Assembly: GCA_963855995.1 (NCBI GenBank) | Contig: OY979725.1 | Coordinates: 3,410,001 to 3,474,000, forward strand | From: Muricea muricata | Taxonomy: Eukaryota > Cnidaria > Anthozoa > Malacalcyonacea > Plexauridae | Reading direction: 5' to 3' | DNA: 64,000 nt | Shown: in pieces, positions 49,353 through 61,200 of the stretch | Numbering within the stretch: the stretch's first letter is position 1 | Layout of the letters: each line of letters opens with the position of its first letter | Made by a program: the position numbers and the translations under genes | The notes under the pieces: model-generated | The model's database searches: none | What the model was told of the DNA's origin: nothing | The model's input: the letters and a program-made list of their open reading frames with translations, nothing else

Positions 49353-51569
49353 GGCTTTTTCCTTCTCGTCGTAGAGCTTGCGTCCTCGATATAGCGTTTG
49401 CGTTTTCCAGTCTTGACGCGGCGAGCTTCACAAGCGAAATGACATAAATATTCCTAGGCGCAGCCACTTTCAGCTGTTGCATGGCAGACAATCATAATTG
49501 TTCAAAGGATGCCGCCATGCAATTAATAAGTGTAGGTGGTGCCTATAGTTGAGTGGTGCTTAGTAAAATATGTTGTTATCGCAAATAAAGGGCTATTATG
49601 ATATGATGACTTAGGCGGTCGGAAAGGCGGTGAACTAATGACACGCAGCAAATGAGAAGCCATTTTATAATTGGATTCTATACATCAAAGTGCCGCGCGC
49701 CTTGCCGCCGCGCGCTCATTGGCTGCGAGAGTGTAAACAAGGCACACGCTAAGATTCGCATGTCCATTATGTCCGTCTCGCATTCACCGCCCCGTGCTCA
49801 GCACTTGTTTGAGGGGGCTGTCATCGCAGACCAAAGACACCGCCCATTAGAATAAGAAAGGCCTCTGTCAAGTCAGCTTTGTGTTGCTAACAAAAACCAA
49901 ACAATTACGAGGCTAATGTTGGACGTTTTCAGCGTCAATATAAAAAACATTATAGCGAGAGTACACTTTCATCTCGCCGACCGCAACCTTAAAACTCTAC
50001 CGTAAAAAACATCACAATTTATCGCGGTTTTCAAACGCAATATACGGCGAGTGCCGAGCTTCTTTAAGGCACCGGCAACGTCTGTGATATGGGAATGCGG
50101 GCAAAATACAGCACGTATGTTTGGGTAAGGTTTTGGCCCGGAAAATCGCCTTATCTTTAAGACGCCTGGAGAAATACTCGTGTCTGTGCTAAGCCGGCGA
50201 GGGGTATGCCTGGACAACAAAAACTAATTAAAAGTGCCCGCCTTTATTCCTCCCAAATGCTTGACTCACAGACAGTGCTGTCAATCAATCGCGCGATTCG
50301 AATCGCTTGTGAAAATCATCACATCAATTCACTTCGAAATGAGCGTTTTTAGGGACTCTGTGATACGCGTTGTATGGCCCGTCTAGAACAATCAAAACGA
50401 TATGCGAAGTGTGTAATTACGAAGGCATCAAGGCAAACCACAAACAAGCGAGCGGCGACATCAAAGGAGAACATCAATTTCCCCACTTGGGCAATTAACG
50501 CGTATTTCATGTCTTAACGACTGAGAAATATTGATTAATATATCGTGTCCATGTCTGACATAGCTCGTTTTGAATATTTGGGGGAGTTTAAAACGAAATA
50601 GCTTCGCTTAAGAGCGTCAAGAACGCTTGTTATTGCGTTTAAATGCCGATTTCCCCTTCGTCAATGAGTACAACTCGCGCCAAGTGTCGTTGTTGTGCCC
50701 ACACAAGAACTGTGGCGCCAGGGATTCGCTTCCAGCTATGATACTCGAATTGTGCGAATTTAATAATCGCCACTCACACAAAAACCTTTGGAAATTGAAC
50801 AAAAGTGCCGGCGTTTCGGGCTCTTTAAGACTAATGGCGATAATATAAGCGCATGACAGTCGTAACGACGACTCGAAAACGCTAGCTTTGCAGAGATGGC
50901 GTTCCAAAATCTGATAGTTTCATTTTAAATTGTCAGCCACTCGAAATGCTATAACACAGTCATGCAACGGCTATTCGTATGCTAATTTCAATATATTGAC
51001 GAGATGTTTTTTTCATTTCCATCGCGCGTTGTGTATAATGCTACAAAGTATCGCGGAACTTCATATAAGCGTATAGTATAAGGAACAGACTTAAAATGAC
51101 TCGGGCTTGACTGCTGTTAAACTTCTCTACGAAGAGCCTTCGCTCGGAAGGGCAAATTCTGTTTTTCTCGTTTCGGCTAGTGACAGACCTACATCTACGA
51201 ATCGCTTTTGACTGCACTACCTAAACTGGCAACGCTAGTATTCAATGATATTTCCGTTCTTTATAACCTAGGATCAAACGTGGAAGAAGATTTAAAAAGT
51301 AGCAATTTATTATAAGTTCAATTAAATTGGAAACAGCATTGCCTTTTGTTTGTACGAAATATTGAATTTCAAATAGGCATATCCACATTAAAAACTTGTT
51401 TGGTCTCACCGGTTAAGGTATAAATATCTTCATTAAAACCAAGCGATGCGAAAAACATCCCTAATAATTTGATTTCAAGCACACGGTAGTCAAAACAAGT
51501 AATACACTCTGATGGCGCGATAATGCTTGGCAGCTTAGAATGTAAACTCTTTATAGATGATATTTACAT
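49353..51569. other. Sp5 upstream region, repeat-poor
   Basis: No gene or recognisable foldback element. Locally higher GC around 49690-49860 and 50090-50200 than in the surrounding DNA. Probably holds the Sp5 promoter; no convincing TATA box was found. Confidence 0.45.
49684..50467. promoter_or_regulatory. Candidate TCF and Sp/KLF sites upstream of Sp5
   Basis: TCF-like ATCAAAG lies at 49684-49690 and ATCAAAGG at 50460-50467, both matching the CTTTGAT core. GC-box-like CACCGCCCC lies at 49785-49793 and CACCGCCCA at 49838-49846. The sites are 0.3-1.1 kb upstream of the Sp5 ATG. Wnt control and Sp autoregulation are known for Sp5 elsewhere; occupancy here is inference, since such short words also occur by chance. 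Confidence 0.35.
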
Positions 51570-52091
51570 TGGTCAGGCCATAGACAATCAACAGAATGGA
51601 CTGGAAACGCAAGCTAAAGTATCAATGTTGCTGACGCAACATCCGTGATACGGCCTGATATGCTATACTTTGGAACCCTGTAACTTCACTTTAAATATAC
51701 TTCAGGACTTTCTATTTACATATTTTAAGCAAGAATGGCAATCTCTATGGAACTATCGACTTTTAAAATTCTTTATGGATAGAACAAAGCTAAAACCCAA
51801 CGCTGAATGTTTGCATTCTTTTTGACTGCAGAAATGTCGCCATTGTTGTTGTTGAAAAAGGTTTACGGAAATATTAAATGGTGATTTTCCGCCTCGTTTA
51901 TCTCTCTGAAAAGTTTTAAAAGTCGATAGTTCCATTCACATTTCTGTTCTTGTTTAAAATATGTAAATACGAAGTCCTGAAATGTATTTAAAGGGAAGTT
52001 ACAGGGTTCTAAAGTAAAGCGTATCACGGATGTCGGGTAAACTTTAGCTTGCGTTTCCAGTCCATTCCTTAGATTGTCTATGGTCAGGCCA
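51570..52091. mobile_element. 500-bp foldback transposon with perfect 11-bp target duplications (Mutator-like?)
   Basis: The element spans 51581-52080, exactly 500 bp, between two identical TGGTCAGGCCA copies (51570-51580 and 52081-52091). Terminal inverted arms of about 190 bp start TAGACAATC and share GGAATGGACTGGAAACGCAAG, CATCCGTGATACG and GAACTATCGACTTTTAAAA. Long inverted arms with 9-11-bp duplications are typical of Mutator-like elements. It has no transposase, so it is non-autonomous. A single-arm relative lies at 56885-57060. Confidence 0.88.
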
Positions 52092-53719
52092 TATAGGCAA
52101 ATACATCAACACGACAGACAGGCAATATTGCGGCGGTTCATGCCGCCTTCCGAAATATGTCAGTAGAAGTGTGAAGGGAACAGGATTTCATGACACATTT
52201 TCTTTTTGTAGATACCGTTCCAAGCAAGCCGAGAGGAGAGTGGACGAATATCGAGGGTCGAGGGAAAATTGTCGAGGATGAAGGGATGCAAAGCGAATGT
52301 TGTCCGAATCAATCCTGGATAGCTAATGATCTGTACCCTGATTGTTTAGATTTCAACTTTTAATGTTGGTTCGCAACTTAGCAACCTTGACCTATCTCAC
52401 AACGATATACGCAAAAATTCAACGCATTTCATTTCTTACGTTTTGAAGCATATCCTGCATTCTCAAGATGCCTTTTTTTCGGAATTTGCTTTTACTCTAC
52501 TTGCGCTTTTGTCTTTTGACTCAATTGATTGCACTCCCGACGCTGACAACGTTTTAGTTCGAGATATTATTCAAATCCAACACAAATACTGTGCTCAATT
52601 ATCGGTTTTACTATTCGTCATTTTGTGAATTCCGAATGGGATTTGGTAGGCTTCACCTTTCAAGACTTCCTTTACTTCAGACCGAACAAAATTCCACCCT
52701 CGATCCTCGACAATCGCAACGGCCTTGACCCGCGATCTTAATCAAAGTCTGTATAGCTGCGAAATGTAAATACAAGCCTCAATTCTTTAATATGATTTCA
52801 AGCTATGCGGCAATTATTCGGACAGTCTTAAACCAAAAACGTTAATCACAAGAATTCCAAATTGATTATAAAGCAAATAGCAGCGCGGCCCATCAGAAAC
52901 TTCGCAAAGCACAGAGGGAATTAAGCCATCAGCGATTTTCGACATGAGCCGAATGATTATTATTGTGAATGCAGAAGACATAATTAGGCCTGACAACCTG
53001 GGAAATGCGAACAGGAGGAGATAGAGGAGGGTTTATCCCTCCCCCTCCCCCGATGTCTAACACAAGACTTTCAATGAAACTGAATACTTATGACAACAAC
53101 CAGTCTTATACTTTTACAATTGCGACCAAAATTTACCCTCTCCCTCCGCTGATACACTCCTGTCGCATTCCATCCCCAACGACCCTGTCTTCCCAGTCAA
53201 ATAACACGAGTAACAAGAGAATTCTTGATCTGACAGATGCAAACGAGTGGATTACTAACAAATGTTCTGAGTGCATGATTCGTCACCTTTCCGCTAACCC
53301 ACTCGTTCACATCCGTCAAAAAGAAAAAAATACAGTAGACATCACGCAGGAAAAGTTGCAAGCGCAAACAAGCCTTCAAGAGGAAGTATTCTCCGTTTAA
53401 AGTAGTTTATTTCGGGCAGCCAAACAAAACCATTAGTGTCTTGTACTTGTAATCCAAGCCAGCGATATTTCCGGACAATCTCAAAATAGGGGAATAAATT
53501 GTTGACTTGTAGCAAACGAGTTTCTATTTTAAGTCTCGCTCAGGGGCAAACACTTGATGGGGGCGGCGATAAATATATACGCTCAACTAAAAACTATTTC
53601 AGCTACGCTTGTAAAAAGACTGCTAACTATTGTCCTTCAGTTTTTAAACTCTACTTCAAAATAGCCTCCCTTAATTTACATCCCTGAACGGACAATTGCC
53701 ATTAACATAGACTAAATTT
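52092..53719. other. Gene-free region with GAGGRTCGAGGR words
   Basis: CGAGGGTCGAGGG near 52252 and CCCTCGATCCTCGACAAT near 52697 are inverted, suggesting a diverged foldback spanning about 52200-52740. The 131-residue open frame at 53005-53400 has a Pro run and no recognisable domain. Confidence 0.4.
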
Positions 53720-53816
53720 CGACCTATATTTTCCGCAATTTTACACATTTTAAGACGTTCTTCCAGATGTGCTGATAAATTTGGGGGGATAAGCATAATA
53801 GGGAACTGTCCATTCT
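53720..53816. repeat. Foldback family A, single-arm fragment (copy 7)
   Basis: GACCTATATTTTCCGCAATT, TAAGACGTTCTTCCAGATG and GGGAACTGTCCATTC follow the right-arm order of copy 1, with more divergence. Confidence 0.55.
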
Positions 53817-55816
53817 TGAAAGCATATACATACAGTATTAGCTCGTATTGGACTATGTGTCTGTGTATGCGGGAACGTTTTCAAAATGAAAACGATATCG
53901 GCTATAGCAATCGCATGGCGTTTCTTGTCTTGTCAAGAAACGAATTTTTTCTTGTCAGTTTCGTTAAAGTATGTCAAGAGGTGGGAAGATATTTCAAAAG
54001 GAAAACGCTTAGTAAAATATTGTGTGCAAATGTTACGAAATTAATCTTCAAATATATTCAAATGCACATGGTCATATTAATAACCCCTTTCATCCAAATT
54101 TAAATATTGCGAATTCATGCCCTCAAACTGTGCTTAACCCTAATCCTTTTTTCATGACCTATATGAGTTGAATAATCCCTCCAAAAGCACACCGATCATG
54201 CGGATTTCATAGCTGTGCTTGATCGCTTTCAGCAAGCCGGTCATTTTAGGCACTACAGCTTTTATATGACGTCTCTCCAGCCCTCAAAGTCCACATGTGC
54301 CATGGTCGGGTCAACCTTACTGACAGAATACAACAGATAGCATGCACTAGTGTGTCACAAAAACATCCCCCGTAACTAAAATTGAAATCATTGTTTTTAA
54401 GGATTCTATTAAAGTAAAATATTATTATGGATATGTTGATAGTTCTCATTGCTCTCAGTTTAAAGAAAAATCATCAATTAAAGCATCGCAAAAATAATGC
54501 CTTTTGCTTTAAACGGTTATTTTTTTCAGTTTCCTAACTTTTAAATGCAGCAAAAATGCAGTATAGCCATAGACGGAATGAAAGTCAATGTTTAACGCTC
54601 ATTTGACGTGTGTACTATTTGAAGCCATGAACTAAACGCAAACCACGTAGGCATAAAAATAGCCTTTTAAGTCTAAGTTTCTTCGAAACTGAACATTAGA
54701 TGCCATTTATTTCCGTGTTATATCTAGAAGAAAGCAGCTGATATTTACAGAAAGGCTAGCCAACATTGCTCACTTCTTCTTTCATCTTCTCTTCTGACTG
54801 TATTTCAATCAAAACGTGATTTTATTTCCTGCTTTGACATTTTTTGTTGGACACGCTGTAGGGCAGTAATCAGTCTGATCAATGCAAATTATGTCTGGGT
54901 CAAGGGATTACTCTAATCTGGAGTTGCTACCACCTTTTTGAATGGAAACATATTTCTGGAGTTGAGAGATTTGACTTTTAGCAATGTACTTTTAGCAACT
55001 CATGAGCGCTCCAGTTGACGGGCAGTTGCATTATAACAATGCCACCGCTTGCCTTCTGCTCGGCTATATTTAATACAAAATCTTTTGACCTCACACAATT
55101 TTTAGGCCCGATGGAGATGGGGGGGGGGGGGTGTACTTATACAAGGATACCGCAATACACGATATTTTTGCGACAGATGCCAAAATACCAAAATTTCGAG
55201 GAAGTCTAGATACGAAATACCAAAAATATTGATTAAACATTGTATATTTCAGCAGCGCAAATTCGGCGCAAACATCTCAGAAATCGGAATCTGGAGTGTT
55301 TTTGAAATATTTGTCTCAATTGACCGCTGTCATGTCGCTGATAACAAATTAATACCCGCATTTACGTTATAGATATGGTGCACCTCGAATAAAATATCTA
55401 GGATATCGGAATACCCAAAATCCCTTGCGGAGCCTGAAATTTCTGCACCTGACTGTCCTGACATTAATTTGTTAACAGTAAATGCAAGTCAAATTTGGAT
55501 CATCCTAACGAGGTTTTAGTGTGCCTATATCACGCCTTGGGAAGAGGCATATTTCGATCGTTCAGGTTATTTTAAGAAAATTTGCCATATTTACAAAATT
55601 TAATCTTGATGGGATCCTAATCACCGGACCTGACATCAGTAATCCATCAAGAGTAAATTTTTCAATAACAAAATACATTTGAAATTATCTTGGGATACCC
55701 TAAGCTTTCAGTGTGATAAAAACTGATAATGGCAATTACCATATAATAGATTAATTTTTTATGTCAGGAAGAAAAAACTATACGCAGAGCTTGAAAGAGC
55801 ATATCTTGAAATTACA
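53817..55816. other. Gene-free region
   Basis: A G-run lies at about 55119-55129. No gene or structured repeat seen. Confidence 0.4.
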
Positions 55817-56060
55817 AAATTTGATCTTGAAATGTTTTAAATACTGAAAACAGAGCAAAATTTTCAAAATTTGTATATATTTTACTGCACATGAACAAGT
55901 CTCTCACACTGAAGGTGAGTTGGGCCAGAAAGTAGTAGGCTTTTTGCGAATACATGCAAAATTTGCAAACTTCGCGGGGCTATATTTTCTATATTTTGCA
56001 CTTTTTAAGATGTTCTTTTCCGCTGTGATGGTAGATCTCGTTCATTTTACTTGGATTAAA
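55817..56060. repeat. Foldback family A, copy 8 (degraded)
   Basis: The right arm is clear: GCAAAATTTGCAAACTTCGC, GGGGCTATATTTTCTATA, TAAGATGTTCTTTTCCGCTG. The left arm is diverged (ACAAAATTTGATCTTG, TTTTCAAAATTTGTATATAT). Confidence 0.65.
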
Positions 56061-56700
56061 ATTTAGCCTATAATGAGAATTGTCCTTTTTTTAAATTAGT
56101 TATTTTTACCGAATGGTCCTTGAGTTTCTAAATTTAGTCCACTAATGACTTCAGTATTATTTGTAAATCGTGCAAAGTATTCTTCCACCTAATTCCGCGG
56201 CGAAATAATTGAAGGCAAAACAGCTTTTAGTAGACTCCTAAAATGCTGATAATTATAACTATTTGGCATAAAGACTCTTTCTGGAACGACTTTAAAAGGA
56301 TTCCTGACCCTTTGAACTTTTACAACCAATTTCAACACAATAGAGACTTATAGACCAGTCGTAAAGTCTGCCAGGTATTTGCAAGCTTGTAGTAAGACCT
56401 ATTTTGAAATAAAGGTTGCTTCAAACTTAAAGACCAATTTTACGTGAATACAAATACAATGAATGCCACGTAAAACTAAGTTGGAAGTACTGGAAGCTGT
56501 TTTACTATATAAATAAAATCAGTCTTAGCGAATTCATTATTTCATATAAATATGCGTGGGGTTTAAAAACGATCTGTGTAATTCTTATATAATGTACTGA
56601 GATAAAAAGATTTTTTGCCAAGTTATTCAAAAGATATTCTACAAGGCAAACTCCTGTAAGTTTTTACTATTTTAACTAAACTTGATGTTTATATTTAGGC
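56061..56700. other. Gene-free region
   Basis: Nothing recognisable. Confidence 0.4.
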
Positions 56701-56710
56701 TATATCCACA

Positions 56711-56791
56711 CTGGGCAAGCTAAAACAAATGTCGTGGGTTCGATTCCCACCGTGGTCCGTGGTCAGGCGTATTTTTCAGGCTTGCCCGGTT
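56711..56791 (+). repeat. tRNA-like SINE fragment with terminal stem
   Basis: GTGGGTTCGATTCCCAC at 56735-56751 is a perfect T-arm with a B-box. The flanks CTGGGCAAGC (56711-56720) and GCTTGCCCGG (56782-56791) are inverted. No A-box or D-arm is present, so it is a SINE-like fragment and not a tRNA gene. Confidence 0.6.
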
Positions 56792-56884
56792 TGTCAATGA
56801 AGAGTGCCGAGAAATATCGCCACTGATGTTGTTAGAAACGTCTTATGAAAACATTCAAATTAGATTTTCAGTCTGTTTACCTCG

Positions 56885-57060
56885 AGGAAAAACGGTTTAA
56901 ACGTCGATAGTTCCATAAACATTGCCGTTCTTGTTTGAAATAGGCAAATTACACAAAGTCCTGAAACATATATTTAAAGTTACAGGGTCACAACCAAAGG
57001 AAAGCGTATCAGGCCGACGCTTGACTCGCGTTTCCATTCCATTCGTTTGAGTGTCTATGA
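56885..57060. repeat. Single-arm relative of the 500-bp Mutator-like foldback
   Basis: ACGTCGATAGTTCCATAAAC, GTTCTTGTTTGAAATA, AGTCCTGAAACATATATTTA, AGTTACAGGGT and CGCGTTTCCATTCCATTCG follow the right arm of 51900-52080 in order, at lower identity. Confidence 0.8.
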
Positions 57061-57529
57061 ATTTATACACCGGCTGAGAAAAGCTGATAAATCCGATAAT
57101 GTTTTGACTTCTAATCGCATTAACATTCTACGACAAGACGACAACGGAGGTTAGTTTACATTAGGTGCAATTTTTCGACAACTAGGTGGCACTACCGCGG
57201 GTCTTATAATACTAACAATAGCATTAATTCTCTGGCTTACGATGGTAATGCGATGCGAAGACCGCGGCTTAGACATGCTTTAACACAAGATTAATTAAAT
57301 GGTTAAATCTAGACATTCTTGAAAATCTAAATGCGCATGCCAGAGTGTTGCGAGTAAATTTAATCCTTCTAAGTATTTCTGGCATATCGTTTTGTTTACA
57401 ATACGAGCGATACACCGGTATATCGCACACAAAGATCGACAGCATTTTTTAAACGTTCAAGTACAATCCAAATTACTTAGTACGTCGACGGAATTAAGTG
57501 CAGAGATTCTGCGTATCTTTCACTATAGG

Positions 57530-57790
57530 AAAATGCGGACAGCAAATAGCTCTGTACAATTTTCGAACTTGGTATGTATATATGCACAGATAGAGCAGAG
57601 TTACCATTTGAGTTGAAATTGCCGCGGAAAATGGTACCTTTCTGTCCGCGTAATGCAAATATACACCAAATTTGCAAACTTTATAAACGGCTATTATTTT
57701 CCATATTTTACAATATTACACCACCAAACTTTGCAATTCTATTAATTTCAGGATGCTGTTTTTTACTGTTCAGTGAATGCTTTTGTTCAT
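57530..57790. repeat. Foldback family A, copy 9
   Basis: Centre GTTACCATTTGAGTTG..GCGGAAAATGGTACC; right arm GTCCGCGTAATGCAAATATA, CACCACCAAACTTTGCAATT, TCAGGATGCTG. The left arm is decayed. Confidence 0.7.
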
Positions 57791-58057
57791 AATGCCCGGA
57801 TCAAAATTTTGACGATTATGGGAATTGTCCAATTATTTGCACCTCATGCATAGCCATGTGGCTGGACTCTATACTATAGTGTATTCTGACCCTTTTGAAA
57901 TAACTCGATTACACAAAACGGAAAGTTGCTACTCCTGATGTTTAGAATTTAGTTCACCAGTGTAGTCGAAACACATATACTATAGTCCGAATCCATATCA
58001 CAGGATGTCTGAATTTAAAAAAGTCTATTAAATTTAAAACGCATATTGACAAAATAC
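57791..58057. other. Spacer beyond the OLA1 3' end
   Basis: Nothing recognisable. Confidence 0.4.
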
Positions 58058-58063
58058 TTTATT
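58058..58063 (-). terminator. Poly(A) signal of OLA1
   Basis: AATAAA on the minus strand (TTTATT here), 155 nt past the OLA1 stop codon. Confidence 0.55.
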
Positions 58064-58217
58064 GTTTTCGAAGTTTCGAACTTGCTGATCAGTTGTCTCG
58101 AAACGTTATTTGAGTCTATTTCGAGAGTTGTAGTTTTTCCTGGGTTTGGATGAAGATATTGCGATTAGAGCGCTATTAGAGCGTTTTTATGACATTTGCT
58201 TTTCACTAACCGGAGTC

Positions 58218-61200
58218 TTATTTCTTAGCTTTCTTGTCTGTCAGTCCAGCACCGGCGTTGAATTTGAAGAATATGACATCACCGTCATGGACAACGTAGT
58301 TTTTACCTTCCTGACGATATTTCCCGGCAGCCTAGAAATTTAGTACAGAAATAAATAGGAGATTTGTGACTTTAGAAAAGTGAAGAGAAAGATAGCGGAA
58401 GTTGGAGCAGGTCACTAAACTGTACATACGGTAGAGAAACGTCAGTTATACGGCCCGATTTATGCTAGAGACAGATGAACTTGGGCAAAGAAAAGATGGT
58501 TCGTCTGCTAATTCGTCTGTGCATAAACGTGGGAAAGAAGGCGGATCAATCGTCAAGATGAACTATCTGCGAAGTTCGTCTTGGCCAAGTTCAACCTCGT
58601 ACCCAGGGACTTCCCCCCAGAAAGACCCACGGTACGAGGTGGGGCGAGTTAATGAACACTTTTTACGTAGTTCGTCTGGATAATTGGTCTTTTTTATACT
58701 TGGACGGATGATCTGTCTTTAGAACGCATAAATCGGGCCAATATGCATTACAAAATGACGGAAATTGAATGCATTTTTGGGCGTCATTTATTTAACATAA
58801 TCAAATATTTGACATCTTCTTTCTCCGGCCTTTTCGGTATGATAAAGCAAATAATGGGAGAAATTTTGAATAAACAGTTGCATGCTTGTTGTTTATGCTG
58901 TGGTTAATATAAATTCCATAGTGAGACCGCGCACGTTGGGGGACTAAAAATGACGCCGAAGAGCAGCTTCAATTTCCGGCATCTCGTGATACGCGTTTTG
59001 ATTACGTTATTGACTGGAGGTACCCTTCCATACAAGTGGAGACAGTTCACTGGAGGAGTTATAAAAAATTCAATTCCCATCTTTGCCACCCAATTCCCAT
59101 CTTTGGATTATTCACATGGTCGGATACTATTGTTCTGGTTTGCGGAAGAGTACATTAGAACAAAAGTAAGCAGGCATACAAATGATGGATACGAGTTATT
59201 CTCTCATGTCCATACTTCTAAATGCGTAGTTACTTTTGTTTTCCGTTACGCTGCCGCAAGCTATTATAATAGTAACTAGGCATGTGAGTGATCTTAAAAT
59301 GTGAATTGGGTGTAAATAAACGTTAGTCTATTTTGTCTATTGATCTCGCTCCTAAGCCTAAGTATCTGACGAAATTTAGATTTTCAATAATTGAATCCCT
59401 AACCCCACCCTAACCCTACCACAAATCGTAAATCGCCCTGCAGCTTATTAAAGTCTTTGCTGTTACAGTGTTGTGCAGAGGACTGAAAATCATGTCTGGT
59501 ACTCCTTCATCTTTGGCTTCTCACTCCAGACGTATCTGGATTTGACCGTGGCGACAAATGACAGAAAGCGTTACATGAGCCAAGGTTGAATTTATAACGT
59601 TTCTTGTACGTACCTTTACAGCATTTTCAGTGCCAAGTTCTTTCAAATCATCAAATTTCATCACCTAAGAACAAGAAAGATCAGTTGCAATTTAATTTCT
59701 TTAATTATGATGTACACATGTAAGAATCTAAGTCTGTTTTATTGTAGTAAATCTGTCGATAAGCGGGTAAGTGCTGTCCCAAGTTGTCGAAAAGTTCGAG
59801 CTTAATACGTATATATAGTGTCCAGGTACTCCGTCAATCTTGCATCAATCCGTCTTTTATTACAAAGCTTTAATTTGTACCAACGATAGTCTTTAATTCA
59901 TCAATACATTGTCACGTATATACATCAGATGCACACATACAATATGTCAATGTTGTTGACCTGGGGGCGATACTGGGTCCCTTACGATTTATAGGACGGC
60001 AACGTGACGACAACGGCGAGAAAACACTTTATGATGTAGCTTAGTAAAGCATAGAAGTTGTTTATCTTCAATCGCATCAGTTGAGTTAACACATGTTAAC
60101 AACACTTTGGTTGAAGACATGAGCTACATGTTTGAGAAGAGTTCTTAACTAGATCGAATTTAAAACTCTACCGGTTAAATTCAATACGCCTGCGTTAATA
60201 CAATACGTGAAAATATTTGATTTGCCGTCGTCAACAATACGAGAGCCGCTTTTCAAATATTCAAATGCATTGTTCACAACTATAATTATTCACTTCTTTT
60301 CAATTGACTGTTTGTCTCAGGACGTTGCCGTCACGTTGTCGTTCTGTAAATCGTAAGGTCCCTACTGTATATCAGAGAGAGGGAGAGGCCCAACTCCACT
60401 CCTTCCTTCCTCCCTCCCTCCTGCATTTTTACGAAAATTCAGCCGCGACACGGATAGTACCTCAGCCATGATGAATCCTTTCTCAAAATCTGTGTGAATC
60501 CTGCCGGCTGCCTGTGGTGCCTTCGTCCCTTTCTGAATAGTCCACGCCTTCACCTCGTCCTTGCCCGCCGTGAAGAAATATTGCAATTGTAAAGTCTTAA
60601 ATCCTGTCACGATTATCTTCTCTAGCGCACTGAAACAGAAATCAAAGACAAAGCTTGTTTTAAAGGGAAAATGGCAATATATATCTTATCGGCTTGCTTA
60701 TAAAAAGCTTTGAAGTCATTGTAAAATCCGTTGTTGTTTTTTTGGCAGCATACTTAGATTCTGAAATATTGAAGGACAAATAGCACTAGCCATCCGCCAT
60801 CGTGTTTTAAAATTAGTTCTATTTTAATGACGTCACAACCTGGGTAGACAGTATAAAACTTGCCCTCAATTATTTAAATTCGAATGACTTCGCATTTGAC
60901 GTAAGAAGTATATACATGTACATACAAACTTAGTTGGACTTCAACATTCAACATTGGTTATTGCTTCTTCAAGAGACAAAATAATTATCCAGGTTGTGAC
61001 GTCATGGACTTTTTGAATATCCAAGATGGCGGATGACTAGTGACTTTGTCCTCTTTTGTCTTTCAATATTTCAGAAACTAAGCACGTTATCAAAAAATTA
61101 ACAACAGATGTTACGGTTATCTTAAAGGTTCTTATCAGTAAGCCGGTAAAAAAATGTTGCTGTTTCCCTTTAATACATGTGAACCGTACATAAAACCTGG

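Noticed and set aside
48985..49491. 168-residue open frame on the minus strand overlapping the start of Sp5
   Set aside because: It is in another frame from the Sp5 coding sequence, begins at a non-ATG codon and has no recognisable domain. The Sp5 exon 1/exon 2 reading with proper splice sites explains the region.
53005..53400. 131-residue open frame with a proline run
   Set aside because: It starts with ATG but has no recognisable domain, no splice partners and no poly(A) signal; the Pro run comes from a C-rich simple tract.
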